Positions 19,406-27,209 of a stretch of DNA of 64,000 nucleotides are shown in pieces. Where the stretch lies: positions 186,001 through 250,000 of the forward strand of contig NZ_JACBZX010000001.1 in assembly GCF_013408565.1 (NCBI RefSeq), written 5' to 3'. Each line of letters begins with the position of its first letter. Positions within the stretch are counted from its first letter, which is position 1. A program made the translations under genes and the position numbers. The notes beneath the pieces were generated by a model. The model was given only the letters and a program-made list of their open reading frames with translations. It made no database searches and was not told the origin of the DNA. The DNA is from Janibacter alkaliphilus. Its GTDB lineage: Bacteria; Actinomycetota; Actinomycetes; Actinomycetales; Dermatophilaceae.

Positions 19406-20308
19406 TCAGTGGCGTCGCCGCACCAGCGCCGGCTCCCGGAGGCGCCGCACCAGCAGGACCAGGCCGAAGCCGGCCATGCCCGCCAGTCCACCGGCGGCGA
19501 GGGCCGCGGGCGAACCCTGCGTCGCCGGGTCGTCGGTCTGCACGACGCCCGGCGTCGAGGCGCCCGGCGCTGCCGCCACCTCGGGCACCGCCGCGGCCGG
19601 GGCCGCCGGGCCGGGCACGACGATCGCAGTCGAGGGACCAGGGGCGTCCGGGGCCGGAGGGTCGCTCGGCGGGGGCGTCGACGCCCCGGACGGCGGCGGC
19701 GGGGTCGTCGAGGTCTCCGGCGGCGGAGGCGTCGTCGAGGTCTCCGGCGGCGGCTCGCTCGGCGGCGGAGGCGTCGTCGACGTGCTCGGCGGCGGCGGGG
19801 TCGTCGAGGTCTCCGGCGGGGGCTCGCTCGGCGGCGGAGGCGTCGTCGACGTGCTCGGCGGCGGCGGGGTCGTCGAGGTCGACGGCGGTGGCGTGGTCGT
19901 CGTCGTGGTGGTCGAGGTGGGCGGCTCGCTCGGCGGCGGCGTGGTCGTGGTGGTCGACGTCCAGGGCGGGGTGGTCGTGGTGCTCGTCGACGTCGGCGGC
20001 TCGCTCGGCGGAGTCGTCGTCGTGGACGTCCACGGCGGCGTGGTCGACGTCGAGGTCCAGGGCGTGCTCGTGGTGCTGCTGGGCCAGCTCGTCGTGCTGG
20101 ACCAGGTGCTGCTGCTCGGCCAGGTGCTGCTGGACCACGTGCTCGAGCTGGGCCAGCTGCTCGTGGTCCAGGTCGACGTGGTCTTCGGCTTCCCGTCGGC
20201 GTGCCCGCCCTGCTCCTGCCCGGCCCCGGAGGCGGTCGCGGCGCCGGCTCCGGCCACCCCGATCACCCCGCAGGCCAGGCACATGGCGGCGTTCTTGATC
20301 GTGGACAT
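19406..20308 (-). CDS. Secreted Pro/Thr/Ser-rich repetitive surface protein with C-terminal membrane anchor
   Basis: A 300-residue low-complexity protein of unknown function. Residues 1-29 form a signal peptide (NAAMCLACGVIGVAGAG then AxA sites). Next is a Trp/Ser/Thr-rich block of repeated STW and WPSS units, then about 120 residues of PPPSTSTT and PPPSEPP repeats. The C-terminus has one hydrophobic helix (AALAAGGLAGMAGFGLVLLV) and an Arg-rich tail, but no LPxTG motif, so anchoring is by the membrane helix and not by sortase. The long plus-strand Gly/Val/Arg-rich frames are shadows of this repeat. ATG 20308 has GGGAGG 4 nt upstream. Likely an extended cell-surface stalk, possibly O-glycosylated. 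Confidence 0.75.
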   Translation of the reverse strand: MSTIKNAAMCLACGVIGVAGAGAATASGAGQEQGGHADGKPKTTSTWTTSSWPSSSTWSSSTWPSSSTWSSTTSWPSSTTSTPWTSTSTTPPWTSTTTTPPSEPPTSTSTTTTPPWTSTTTTTPPPSEPPTSTTTTTTTPPPSTSTTPPPPSTSTTPPPPSEPPPETSTTPPPPSTSTTPPPPSEPPPETSTTPPPPETSTTPPPPSGASTPPPSDPPAPDAPGPSTAIVVPGPAAPAAAVPEVAAAPGASTPGVVQTDDPATQGSPAALAAGGLAGMAGFGLVLLVRRLREPALVRRRH

Positions 20309-20354
20309 CGGTCCTCCCCGGTGCTGCGCGACCACCCGACCCCGGCGATACCTC

Positions 20355-20369
20355 GTGCCGTCACGGCAC
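20355..20369. promoter_or_regulatory. Candidate operator GTGCCGT-c-ACGGCAC
   Basis: A 15-bp palindrome with 7-bp arms, 47 nt upstream of the surface-protein start codon. The position suggests a regulator site or 5' UTR hairpin. Protein partner unknown. Confidence 0.35.
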
Positions 20370-20576
20370 ACGACCCCCGCGGACAGAACGCCGCTGATCA
20401 AGGGGGCAGATCCCCCCGCCCCCGGAGGACGACCCCCGTCCTCCAACCACCAGGTCTACCCCTGGTCCGGGTACCGGTAAAGGGGTTCGCCGGTCGGGTG
20501 ACGCTGTGATGACGCACCCGTCACGGTGCGGTCATCCCGCCTGGCACCGATCAGGTCACCGATCCGACGTGCCCGG

Positions 20577-20680
20577 GCTACCACGCAGTAAGTGCTGTGA
20601 TCACGACACTTACTGCGTGGTAGCCGGCGATGTGGCCGCATCCTGCGTGGTAGCCGGGAAGGGGGCCCGGCGTGGTAGCC
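20577..20680. repeat. Second family A palindrome with two half-copies
   Basis: The 48-bp inverted repeat at 20577-20624 matches the copy at 14746-14793 except for two adjacent swapped bases in the right arm (CGACAC for CAGCAC). Half-copies follow at 20643-20655 (CTGCGTGGTAGCC) and 20671-20680 (CGTGGTAGCC). It lies 38 nt beyond the DUF3017 stop, so it may act as terminator for the folD unit. Confidence 0.85.
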
Positions 20681-20717
20681 CGCAGCGCCTGGGCCCGGTT
20701 CAGCGCCCGCTCTCGGA

Positions 20718-21026
20718 TCAGCGCGGGGTGAGGTCGAGGCTCAGGCCGGAGACGAGCACCGCCAGCCCCAGCACGAGCAGGGTGGCGACGTCCACGGCAC
20801 GGGCCCGGACCACCAGCCCTCCGGCCCGCTCCTCGGGCAGGGTCAGCCGCAGCAGCGCACCCAGGGCGAGGCCACCGCTGACGATGACGCTGGCCCACAG
20901 CATCCGGTCGATCGCCACACCCACCCCGAGGAGCACCAGCGCGGCCACGAGCCACCAGGCACCCAGGCCACGAGCCACCCGAGGGCGGCTCTCCACCGTG
21001 ACCGTGGGGGTCTCGTCGATCTCCAC
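20718..21026 (-). CDS. DUF3017 membrane protein
   Basis: A 102-residue protein with three hydrophobic helices (around residues 23-40, 43-62 and 80-97) and short charged ends. The sequence ARGLGAWWLVAALVLLGVGVA, described here in part, and IDRMLWASVIVSGGLALGAL fit the DUF3017 family, which in actinobacteria is encoded next to folD. It begins 14 nt after folD and so shares its transcript. Function unknown. Confidence 0.85.
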   Translation of the reverse strand: MEIDETPTVTVESRPRVARGLGAWWLVAALVLLGVGVAIDRMLWASVIVSGGLALGALLRLTLPEERAGGLVVRARAVDVATLLVLGLAVLVSGLSLDLTPR

Positions 21027-21040
21027 GCCGCGACCCGCGC

Positions 21041-21919
21041 TCAGCCCTGGGCGTCGGCGAGACGCTCGGCGGCCTCGACCACGTTGGTCAGCAGCATCGC
21101 GCGGGTCATCGGACCGACCCCGCCGGGGTTGGGACTGACCCAGCCGGCCACCTCGGCGACGTCGGCGGCCACGTCCCCGGCGACCCGGCTGCGTCCGTCC
21201 TCGGCGACCACCCGGCTCACCCCGACGTCCAGCACCGCGGCGCCCGGCTTGACCATGTCCTTGGTGATGATCCCCGGCTTCCCGGCGGCGGCGATGACGA
21301 TGTCGGCCTGCCGGACCTCACCGGCCAGGTCGCGGGTGCCGGTGTGGCAGGCGACGGTGGTCGCGTTCTCGCTGCGCCGGGTGAGGATGAGGCTGAGCGG
21401 GCGGCCGACGGTGATGCCGCGCCCGACGATCGCCACGTGCGCACCCGCGATCGGCACGTCGTAGCGGCGCAGCAGGTCGAGGCAGCCGACCGGGGTGCAC
21501 GGCAGCGGGGCCTCCTTGCCGAGCACCAGCCAGCCGAGGTTGGTCGGGTGCAGCCCGTCGACGTCCTTGTCGGGGTCCACCTCGGAGAGGATCGCGAACT
21601 CGTCGAGACCGGTCGGCTGCTGCACGATGAAGCCGGTGCACGCCGGGTCCTCGTTGAGCCCGCGGACCACGTCGAGCACCTCGGGCAGGGTGCTGCTCGC
21701 CGGCAGGTCGCGGCGGATGCTCGTGATGCCCACCTCGGCGCAGTCCTTGTGCTTGGCGTTGACGTACCAGCGGCTGCCCGGGTCGTCGCCGACCAGGACC
21801 GTGCCCAGCCCGGGGGTGACCCCCCGCTCGCGCAGCGCGGCCACCCGGCCGGTGAGCTCGCGCTTGATGTCGGCCAGAGCCGCCTTGCCGTCGAGGATCG
21901 TCGCAGTCACGGGGGCCAT
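21041..21919 (-). CDS. folD: Bifunctional methylenetetrahydrofolate dehydrogenase/methenyltetrahydrofolate cyclohydrolase
   Basis: Interconverts methylene-, methenyl- and 10-formyl-tetrahydrofolate, supplying the formyl donor used by PurN and PurH encoded nearby. The 292-residue protein has the YxxxK catalytic pair in [10 protein letters not shown] (about residues 51-60), substrate loops [11 protein letters not shown] and [24 protein letters not shown], and the NADP-binding [14 protein letters not shown]. It ends with the typical [14 protein letters not shown]. Its ATG at 21919 is 21 nt downstream of the DMT transporter stop. Confidence 0.97.
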   Translation of the reverse strand: MAPVTATILDGKAALADIKRELTGRVAALRERGVTPGLGTVLVGDDPGSRWYVNAKHKDCAEVGITSIRRDLPASSTLPEVLDVVRGLNEDPACTGFIVQQPTGLDEFAILSEVDPDKDVDGLHPTNLGWLVLGKEAPLPCTPVGCLDLLRRYDVPIAGAHVAIVGRGITVGRPLSLILTRRSENATTVACHTGTRDLAGEVRQADIVIAAAGKPGIITKDMVKPGAAVLDVGVSRVVAEDGRSRVAGDVAADVAEVAGWVSPNPGGVGPMTRAMLLTNVVEAAERLADAQG

Positions 21920-21940
21920 CCTCCCATCACGCCGGACCCG

Positions 21941-22936
21941 TCACGCGGGACGTCGCCGCGGCCGGGCGAGCATCGCCGCGAGCACCGCGGAGGCGAAGGT
22001 GATGACCACCCCGAGCAGCACCAGCGGGGTGACCGACTCGCGGGCCTGGGGGTGCAGCAGGTCGAGCAGCACCGCCGTCCCGAGGAAGCCGGTGAGCATC
22101 GGCAGGGTGTAGGTGAAGACGCCGAGCTGGTTGACCGCCCAGGCGGCGATGGCGATGAAGCCGATGCCCAGCAGGCCGCCGAGGAAGGCCCACCACGGCA
22201 CCCCGGCCAGGGACGTCCAGGCCAGGTCGCCGAGCGCCCACGCGCCCAGCGCGAGCAGGGCCAGCAGCGCGGTACCGGTGAGGAAGTTCAGCCAGGTGGT
22301 GGCGATGAGCCGCCGGCTGGCGGCGTTGACCTTGACGTTGGTCGCCTGCTGCACGGCCTGTCCCCCACCGACGAGGATCGCCAGCAGCACCGGCACCAGC
22401 GCCAGCTCGCCGCCGATCCGCGGCGCCATCGCCACCGCCACACCGGCCAGGGCGAGGCCGGCGGCCAGCACCCGGCTGAGGTGCACCGGCCGCCGCGGCG
22501 CCCCGGCGATGCCGAGCCGGTCGACGGCCAGGGCGTTGCCGGTCTGCCCGGCGATGGAGGCCACGGTGAAGAGGGCCACCCCGATCACCGGCACGGCGAA
22601 GGCCTGCACGGCGACGAAGAGCGCCCCGATGAGGCCGCCCAGGGAGTGCCGCACGGCCAGCGAGCCGTCCCGCCAGGCCCGGCCGATGTCGGCGACGCCG
22701 CGCCGGACCGAGGGCAGCACGAGGACGAGGACGGTGAGCACGAGCAGCCCCGAGCCGAAGCTGTACAGCGCGGTCTGGATGGGCTGGCCGGTGATCCGGG
22801 ACATCTCCCCGTTCATCCGGCTCTGGGTGGCCATGAGCGCCCCCGCGACGACGGCGCCGAGGACCGGCGCGGTGGTGCTGGCGCCGCCGCCCGGGTGGAC
22901 CGTGGAGCCCTCCCGGGCGCGGGGCTCAGTGGGCAA
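21941..22936 (-). CDS. DMT-superfamily transporter, YdcZ-like (DUF606)
   Basis: A 331-residue membrane protein with about ten hydrophobic helices in two similar halves. The opening [20 protein letters not shown] and [17 protein letters not shown] are typical of the YdcZ/DUF606 branch of the drug/metabolite transporter superfamily, here in the fused two-repeat form. The substrate is unknown. The start at 22936 overlaps the last codons of purH by 11 nt, so it may be co-expressed with the purine genes. A later GTG is a possible alternative start. Confidence 0.85.
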   Translation of the reverse strand: MPTEPRAREGSTVHPGGGASTTAPVLGAVVAGALMATQSRMNGEMSRITGQPIQTALYSFGSGLLVLTVLVLVLPSVRRGVADIGRAWRDGSLAVRHSLGGLIGALFVAVQAFAVPVIGVALFTVASIAGQTGNALAVDRLGIAGAPRRPVHLSRVLAAGLALAGVAVAMAPRIGGELALVPVLLAILVGGGQAVQQATNVKVNAASRRLIATTWLNFLTGTALLALLALGAWALGDLAWTSLAGVPWWAFLGGLLGIGFIAIAAWAVNQLGVFTYTLPMLTGFLGTAVLLDLLHPQARESVTPLVLLGVVITFASAVLAAMLARPRRRPA

Positions 22937-24527
22937 AGTGGCGGGTCCCGGTGAAGTACAGGCTCACCCCCGCCTCCTTGGCAGCCTCGATCACCTCGGC
23001 GTCGCGCATCGACCCGCCGGGGGCGACCACGGCCCGCACGCCGGCGTCGAGCAGCACCTGCAGGCCGTCGGCGAAGGGGAAGAAGGCGTCGGAGGCGGCG
23101 ACCGCGCCCTTCGCCCGCTCCTGCCCGGCCCGGGTCACCGCGAGGTGGCAGGAGTCGACCCGGTTGACCTGGCCCATCCCGATCCCGACCGAGGCCCCGT
23201 CCTTGGCCAGCAGGATGGCGTTGGAGCGGACCGCGCGGACCGCCCGCCAGGCCATCTGCAGGTCGGCGAGGGTGGCCTCGTCGGCGGCCTCCCCGGCCAC
23301 CAGCGTCCACCGGGCGGCGTCGTCGCCGTGCCCGGCGGTGGGTGCGTCGTCCGGGGTCTCCTGGACCACCGCGTCGACGAGGTCGCGCTCCTGCACGAGC
23401 AGCCCGCCGGTCACCGGCCGGGTCTCGACGCCCTCGCGGACCGGCGGCGGGCAGGTCAGCAGGCGGATGTTCTTCTTGGCGGTGAGCACCTCGAGGGCGT
23501 CGTCGTCGAAGGCCGGGGCGACGACGACCTCGGTGAAGATGTCCTTGACGGTCTCGGCCATCGCCCGGGTGACCGGGCGGTTGGTCGCGATGATCCCGCC
23601 GAAGGCGCTCACCGGGTCGCAGGCGTGCGCGCGGCGGTGCGCGTCGGCGACGTCGGTGCCGACGGCGATGCCGCAGGGGTTGGCGTGCTTGATGATCGCC
23701 ACCGTCGGCTGGTCGCCGTGGTCGTGCGCGGCGCGGACCGCGGCGTCGGCGTCGACGTAGTTGTTGTACGACATCTCCTTGCCGTGCAGCTGCTCGGCGG
23801 CGGCGAGGCCGGTCCCGCTGTCGTCGCGGTAGAGGGCCGCCCGCTGGTGCGGGTTCTCGCCGTAGCGCAGCACCTGCTGCCGGGTCCAGGTGCCGCCCAC
23901 CTGGGCGTCGAAGCCGGTGCCGTCACCGGTGTCGGCGAGCGTCCCGGCCATCCAGTCGGCGACCGCGACGTCGTAGGCCGCGGTGTGCCCGAAGGCCTCG
24001 GTGGCCAGCCGCTCCCGCTGCGCCTGGGTGAAGCCGCCGCCGGCGACGGCCTCGAGCACCTCGGCGTAGCGCGCCGGGTCGGTGACGACGGCGACGCTGG
24101 CGTGGTTCTTGGCGGCGGCACGGACCATCGTCGGGCCGCCGATGTCGATCTTCTCGATGCAGTCCTGCACGCCGGCGCCGGAGGCGACGGTCTCGGCGAA
24201 GGGGTAGAGGTTGACGACCACGAGGTCGAAGGGGGCGACCCCCAGCTCGTCGAGCTGGGCGACGTGCTCCGGCAGCCGGGTGTCGGCCAGCAGCCCGGCG
24301 TGCACCCGCGGGTGCAGCGTCTTCACCCGGCCGTCGAGGCACTCGGGGAATCCGGTGAGGTCCTCCACCTTCGTCACCGGAAGGCCCAGCCCGGCGATGG
24401 TGGCGGCCGAGCCGCCGGTGGAGACCAGCTCCACCCCGGCGTCGGCGAGGCCACGGACCAGGTCCTCCAGGCCGGACTTGTCGAAGACGGAGACGAGGGC
24501 GCGGCGGACGGGGCGGCGGTCGGTCAC
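22926..24527 (-). CDS. purH: Bifunctional AICAR formyltransferase/IMP cyclohydrolase
   Basis: Catalyses the last two steps of IMP synthesis. The N-terminal cyclohydrolase (MGS-like) domain starts [18 protein letters not shown] with the STGGSAATI phosphate loop. The C-terminal formyltransferase carries [13 protein letters not shown] with the catalytic Lys-His pair, and [14 protein letters not shown] plus RYGENPHQ mark the inter-domain part. Length is 533 residues, normal. GTG 24527 fits the family start and has AGGAG 9-13 nt upstream. A ZTP riboswitch fills the gap to purN, so purH can be controlled separately from purN. Confidence 0.97.
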   Translation of the reverse strand: MTDRRPVRRALVSVFDKSGLEDLVRGLADAGVELVSTGGSAATIAGLGLPVTKVEDLTGFPECLDGRVKTLHPRVHAGLLADTRLPEHVAQLDELGVAPFDLVVVNLYPFAETVASGAGVQDCIEKIDIGGPTMVRAAAKNHASVAVVTDPARYAEVLEAVAGGGFTQAQRERLATEAFGHTAAYDVAVADWMAGTLADTGDGTGFDAQVGGTWTRQQVLRYGENPHQRAALYRDDSGTGLAAAEQLHGKEMSYNNYVDADAAVRAAHDHGDQPTVAIIKHANPCGIAVGTDVADAHRRAHACDPVSAFGGIIATNRPVTRAMAETVKDIFTEVVVAPAFDDDALEVLTAKKNIRLLTCPPPVREGVETRPVTGGLLVQERDLVDAVVQETPDDAPTAGHGDDAARWTLVAGEAADEATLADLQMAWRAVRAVRSNAILLAKDGASVGIGMGQVNRVDSCHLAVTRAGQERAKGAVAASDAFFPFADGLQVLLDAGVRAVVAPGGSMRDAEVIEAAKEAGVSLYFTGTRHFAH

Positions 24528-24559
24528 GGGGAGCAGCTCCTGCGAGGTCGGTGGACGTC

Positions 24560-24640
24560 GGCGCACCCAGGCGGGCGATGCGCACGGACTCACTCCCCGG
24601 TGGTGCCCCACCTGCGCCAGTCGTGTGCCGCCAGGATATG
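24560..24640 (-). promoter_or_regulatory. ZTP (pfl) riboswitch upstream of purH
   Basis: Reading the minus strand, the 146-nt gap between purN and purH contains CGACTGGCGCAGGTGGGG, then CACCACCGGGGAG, then CCCGCCTGGGTGCG. These match, in order, the conserved core of the ZTP/ZMP-binding pfl RNA (a first hairpin with GGTGGG/CACCACC pairing, a GGGGAG joiner and the GCCGCCTGGGC-like second part). ZMP (AICAR) is the substrate of PurH, and purH is a classic target of this class. The sensor would raise PurH output when ZMP/ZTP builds up under folate shortage. Boundaries are approximate. Confidence 0.82.
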
Positions 24641-24673
24641 CCCTCGCCGGGTCCCACCCAATCCGGGCGTCGG

Positions 24674-25276
24674 TCAGGCCGGCCCGAGGACGACCCGGCG
24701 CCCGTCGACGGTGAATCCCCGCACCAGCAGGTCGGCCGCGACCTCGACGAGCATCTCCCGCTCGAGGACCTTGATCCGCTCGTGCAGGGAGTCCTCGGTG
24801 TCGTCCTCGGCGATCGGCACGACGCGCTGGTCGATGATCGGCCCGGTGTCCATGCCTTCGTCGACGAGGTGGGCGGTGCTGCCGGTGACCTTCACCCCGT
24901 AGGCGAGGGCGTCGCGCACCCCGTGCGCCCCGGGGAAGGCCGGCAGCAGCGCGGGGTGGGTGTTCAGCACCGGGGCGGTCGCCAGGGTGGCCGGCCCGAG
25001 GATCTTCATGAAGCCGGCGGTGATCACCAGGTCGGGGCGGTGCGCGGTGACCTGCGCGGCCAGCGCGCGGTCCCAGGCCGCCCGGTCCGGGTGGTCGCCG
25101 ACCGGCGCCACGAAGGTGGGCACCCCCGCCGTCTCGGCCCGGTCCAGCCCGGCGATGCCCGCGCGGTCCGCGCCCACCGCGACGACCTGGGCCGGCAGCT
25201 GCCCGGAACCCTGGGCGTCGAGCAGCGCCTGCAGCAGCGATCCGGTCCCGGAGACGAGCACGACGATCCGGCTCAT
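24674..25276 (-). CDS. purN: Phosphoribosylglycinamide formyltransferase
   Basis: Third step of purine synthesis: formylates GAR using 10-formyl-THF. 200 residues. It opens [20 protein letters not shown]; the catalytic Asn-His pair is in [20 protein letters not shown], and [16 protein letters not shown] carries the catalytic Asp. ATG 25276 overlaps by ATGA the stop of a 64-codon chimeric ORF created by a 191-bp tandem duplication that covers the first eight purN codons. In the ancestral arrangement the same ATG would have overlapped the PerM-like stop directly. Confidence 0.97.
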   Translation of the reverse strand: MSRIVVLVSGTGSLLQALLDAQGSGQLPAQVVAVGADRAGIAGLDRAETAGVPTFVAPVGDHPDRAAWDRALAAQVTAHRPDLVITAGFMKILGPATLATAPVLNTHPALLPAFPGAHGVRDALAYGVKVTGSTAHLVDEGMDTGPIIDQRVVPIAEDDTEDSLHERIKVLEREMLVEVAADLLVRGFTVDGRRVVLGPA

Positions 25277-25634
25277 CGGCGCAGCACCCACCAGTCGCGG
25301 GCGACGACGAGCAGTGCGCCCACGCCCATCTCGACGGCGAGCGCGAGCGCGAGCGCGCCGGCCGGGGCGCCGATGTCGGACAGCCGGGCGCCACCGAGGG
25401 AGCCGCCGCCGACGGCGTCGAGCAGGGCCAGCGCCACCGCGGCGACGAGCACGACGATCCGGCTCATCGGCGCAGCACCCACCAGTCGCGGGCGACGACG
25501 AGCAGTGCGCCCACGCCCATCTCGACGGCGAGCGCGAGCGCGAGCGCGCCGGCCGGGGCGCCGATGTCGGACAGCCGGGCGCCACCGAGGGAGCCGCCGC
25601 CGACGGCGTCGAGCAGGGCCAGCGCCACCGCGGC
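25253..25634. repeat. Exact tandem duplication of 191 bp at the perM/purN junction
   Basis: Unit 1 is 25253-25443 and unit 2 is 25444-25634; I find no mismatch between them. The 9-mer GACGAGCAC stands at the start of each unit and once more at 25635-25643, so unequal recombination or slippage between two 9-bp homologies explains it. Each unit carries the last 55 codons of the PerM-like gene and the first eight codons of purN. 191 is not a multiple of 3. An assembly artefact cannot be excluded from sequence alone. Confidence 0.95.
25273..25467 (-). CDS. Chimeric 64-codon ORF made by the duplication (purN start fused to PerM C-terminus)
   Basis: Starting at the duplicated purN ATG (25467), the reading frame encodes the PurN start MSRIVVLV, then switches at the duplication junction into the PerM-like C-terminus ([18 protein letters not shown] to DWWVLRR). 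Its ATG overlaps the PerM-like stop (ATGA) and its TGA overlaps the real purN ATG (ATGA), so it sits in an unbroken chain of translational coupling. The product would have one or two hydrophobic helices. It is probably a by-product of the duplication; whether it is translated is unknown. Confidence 0.6.
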   Translation of the reverse strand: MSRIVVLVAAVALALLDAVGGGSLGGARLSDIGAPAGALALALAVEMGVGALLVVARDWWVLRR

Positions 25635-26633
25635 GACGAGCACCCCGGCGAGGGCGGCCGCCGCCTTGGTGCGCACCGCGGCCAGCCGGGGCACCTCGCG
25701 CAGCGCCGCCCGGGCCACCCAGGCCCCGAGGGCGACCGGCAGGAGCACGAGCAGGTGGGTGATCCAGGGCAGGTCGCCGGGCTGCGGCTGCGCGGCGAGC
25801 ACCGGGATCATCGGCAGCACCCCGGACTCCGCGCTCGCCCAGGTGGTCAGCGCCCCGTCGCTGGTCGAGAAGCCGGGGCCCGCGGCCAGGGACAGCGCCC
25901 ACAGCCCGAGGTTCGAAGCGGCGGCCAGCTGCAGCAGCACGAGCACGGTGCCGCCGAAGACGCCGGCGCCGAGCTCGCCGTGGACCTGCCCCACCCGGCC
26001 GAGGTGGACGAGCACGGCGACGACGAGCAGCAGGGTGCCCATGGCCAGACCGCCCGCCGCGCCCCGCAGGCCGGGGGCCAGCCCACGGCGCACCGCGAGC
26101 GGGGCCTGCTCCCATCGATCCGCGGCCCGCTCCGGCAGGCCGCGGGCCCACAGCAGGCCGAGCACCGGCACGACCAGCAGCGGCAGCGGCAGGCTGAGCG
26201 GGGCCGGGCTCGCCGGCGACAGCAGCCCGAGCAGCACGGCGAGCCCGCCGACGAGCGCGTAGCCGCCGACCCAGCTGCCCGCGCTGCGCAGGTCGTCGGC
26301 CAGCGGGGTGCGGGCGGCACCGAACCGGGCCAGCGCCACCAGGGCGAGCAGCCCGAGCAGGGGTGTCAGCGCGACGAGACCGGAGCCGACGGCGACCCGG
26401 CCGCCACCGAGCAGCAGCCAGGTCAGGGCGCCGGCACCGACCCCCTCGCCGGTGCTGGCCGTGGCCCGGGGCACCGCGAGGGCCCCGAGCAGGACGAGCC
26501 CGAGCACCAGCACGAGGCCGGCGAGCGCGGTCGCCGCGCCGCCGAGCGCCGCCACCAGCTCCGGCCGGTGGACCTGCTCGCCCTCGTCGTCCGGAGTCGT
26601 GGTGGCGGATCGGATGAGCTCCATGACCGTCAC
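25464..26633 (-). CDS. DUF6350/PerM-like integral membrane protein
   Basis: A 389-residue protein with about ten hydrophobic helices separated by short loops. Composition, length and place just before purN match the actinobacterial DUF6350 family, which includes M. tuberculosis PerM (Rv0955), a membrane protein linked to cell division and persistence. The stop overlaps the next ATG. GTG 26633 has GAGGA with 7-nt spacing; ATG 26624 is an alternative three codons in. The last 55 codons are duplicated downstream, leaving this gene intact. Confidence 0.85.
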   Translation of the reverse strand: MTVMELIRSATTTPDDEGEQVHRPELVAALGGAATALAGLVLVLGLVLLGALAVPRATASTGEGVGAGALTWLLLGGGRVAVGSGLVALTPLLGLLALVALARFGAARTPLADDLRSAGSWVGGYALVGGLAVLLGLLSPASPAPLSLPLPLLVVPVLGLLWARGLPERAADRWEQAPLAVRRGLAPGLRGAAGGLAMGTLLLVVAVLVHLGRVGQVHGELGAGVFGGTVLVLLQLAAASNLGLWALSLAAGPGFSTSDGALTTWASAESGVLPMIPVLAAQPQPGDLPWITHLLVLLPVALGAWVARAALREVPRLAAVRTKAAAALAGVLVAAVALALLDAVGGGSLGGARLSDIGAPAGALALALAVEMGVGALLVVARDWWVLRR

Positions 26634-26672
26634 CGGCTCATCCTCGCCGAGAGATCACTCCTGGGCGGGGAG

Positions 26673-26724
26673 GCAGGCCGGTGCGCCCGCGATCCCGCGC
26701 GACCCACGGCGGGCGCGGGCCTGC
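26673..26724 (-). terminator. Two-part hairpin after ribH
   Basis: Just after the ribH stop, GCAGGCC/GGCCTGC (26718-26724 with 26673-26679) and an inner GCGCCCGC/GCGGGCGC (26709-26716 with 26683-26690) pair as one interrupted stem. It probably ends the riboflavin transcript, or limits read-through into perM, which starts 40 nt further on. Confidence 0.6.
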
Positions 26725-26732
26725 GGCAGCGA

Positions 26733-27209
26733 TCAGCCGGCGAGGCCGCGCAGGGTGAGCGCCGTGGCCAGCGCGGCCTCGACCGCCTCCCGGCCCTTGT
26801 CCTCCCGCGAGCCGGGCAGCCCGGCCCGGTCCAGGGCCTGCTCGTCGGTGTCGCAGGTGAGCAGGCCGAAGCCGACCGGGACCCCGGTCTCCAGGGCCAC
26901 CTGGCTCAGCCCGTCGGTGGCCGCGGCGCACACGTAGTCGAAGTGCGGGGTGCCGCCACGCACGACGACGCCGAGGGCCACCACGGCGTCGTGCTCGGCC
27001 GCCAGCGCCCGCGCCACGACCGGCAGCTCGAAGCTGCCCGGCACCCGGACCACCCGCGGGTCGCGGGTCCCGGCGTCGGTGAGCGCGGCCAGCGCCCCGG
27101 CGAGCAGGCCGTCCATGACCTCGGTGTGCCAGGAGGCCGCGACGACGGCGACCCGCAGGTCGGCGGCCCCGTCGAGGGCGAGGGTGGTCGGGGATCCGTG
27201 GCCGCTCAT
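26733..27209 (-). CDS. ribH: 6,7-dimethyl-8-ribityllumazine synthase
   Basis: Penultimate riboflavin step. 158 residues. Family marks are [50 protein letters not shown] (catalytic His of the GxTxHFDYV loop) and [20 protein letters not shown]. It overlaps the end of ribBA by 4 nt and is the last gene of the rib operon. Confidence 0.96.
   Translation of the reverse strand: MSGHGSPTTLALDGAADLRVAVVAASWHTEVMDGLLAGALAALTDAGTRDPRVVRVPGSFELPVVARALAAEHDAVVALGVVVRGGTPHFDYVCAAATDGLSQVALETGVPVGFGLLTCDTDEQALDRAGLPGSREDKGREAVEAALATALTLRGLAG

Larger units (their letters stand above)
20309..20717. other. Intergenic region upstream of the Pro/Thr-rich surface protein gene
   Basis: A 409-nt stretch without a convincing gene. 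Next to the surface-protein start it holds a 15-bp palindrome (20355-20369) and a 7-bp-stem hairpin (20424-20430 with 20438-20444). Further away is the family A repeat with two half-copies. It must hold the promoter for the surface protein and the 3' end of the DUF3017-folD transcript. No clear -10 box was found. Confidence 0.6.

Noticed and set aside
19347-20509. Long plus-strand Gly/Val/Ser- and Arg-rich ORFs
   Set aside because: They are reverse-strand shadows of the Pro/Thr repeat in the surface-protein gene; no ribosome-binding site, and the minus-strand protein has a proper signal peptide and membrane anchor.
25464-25643. Transposon or insertion-sequence target-site duplication
   Set aside because: The 191-bp repeat is tandem, has only 9-bp homologies at its ends, and contains no transposase or terminal inverted repeats.
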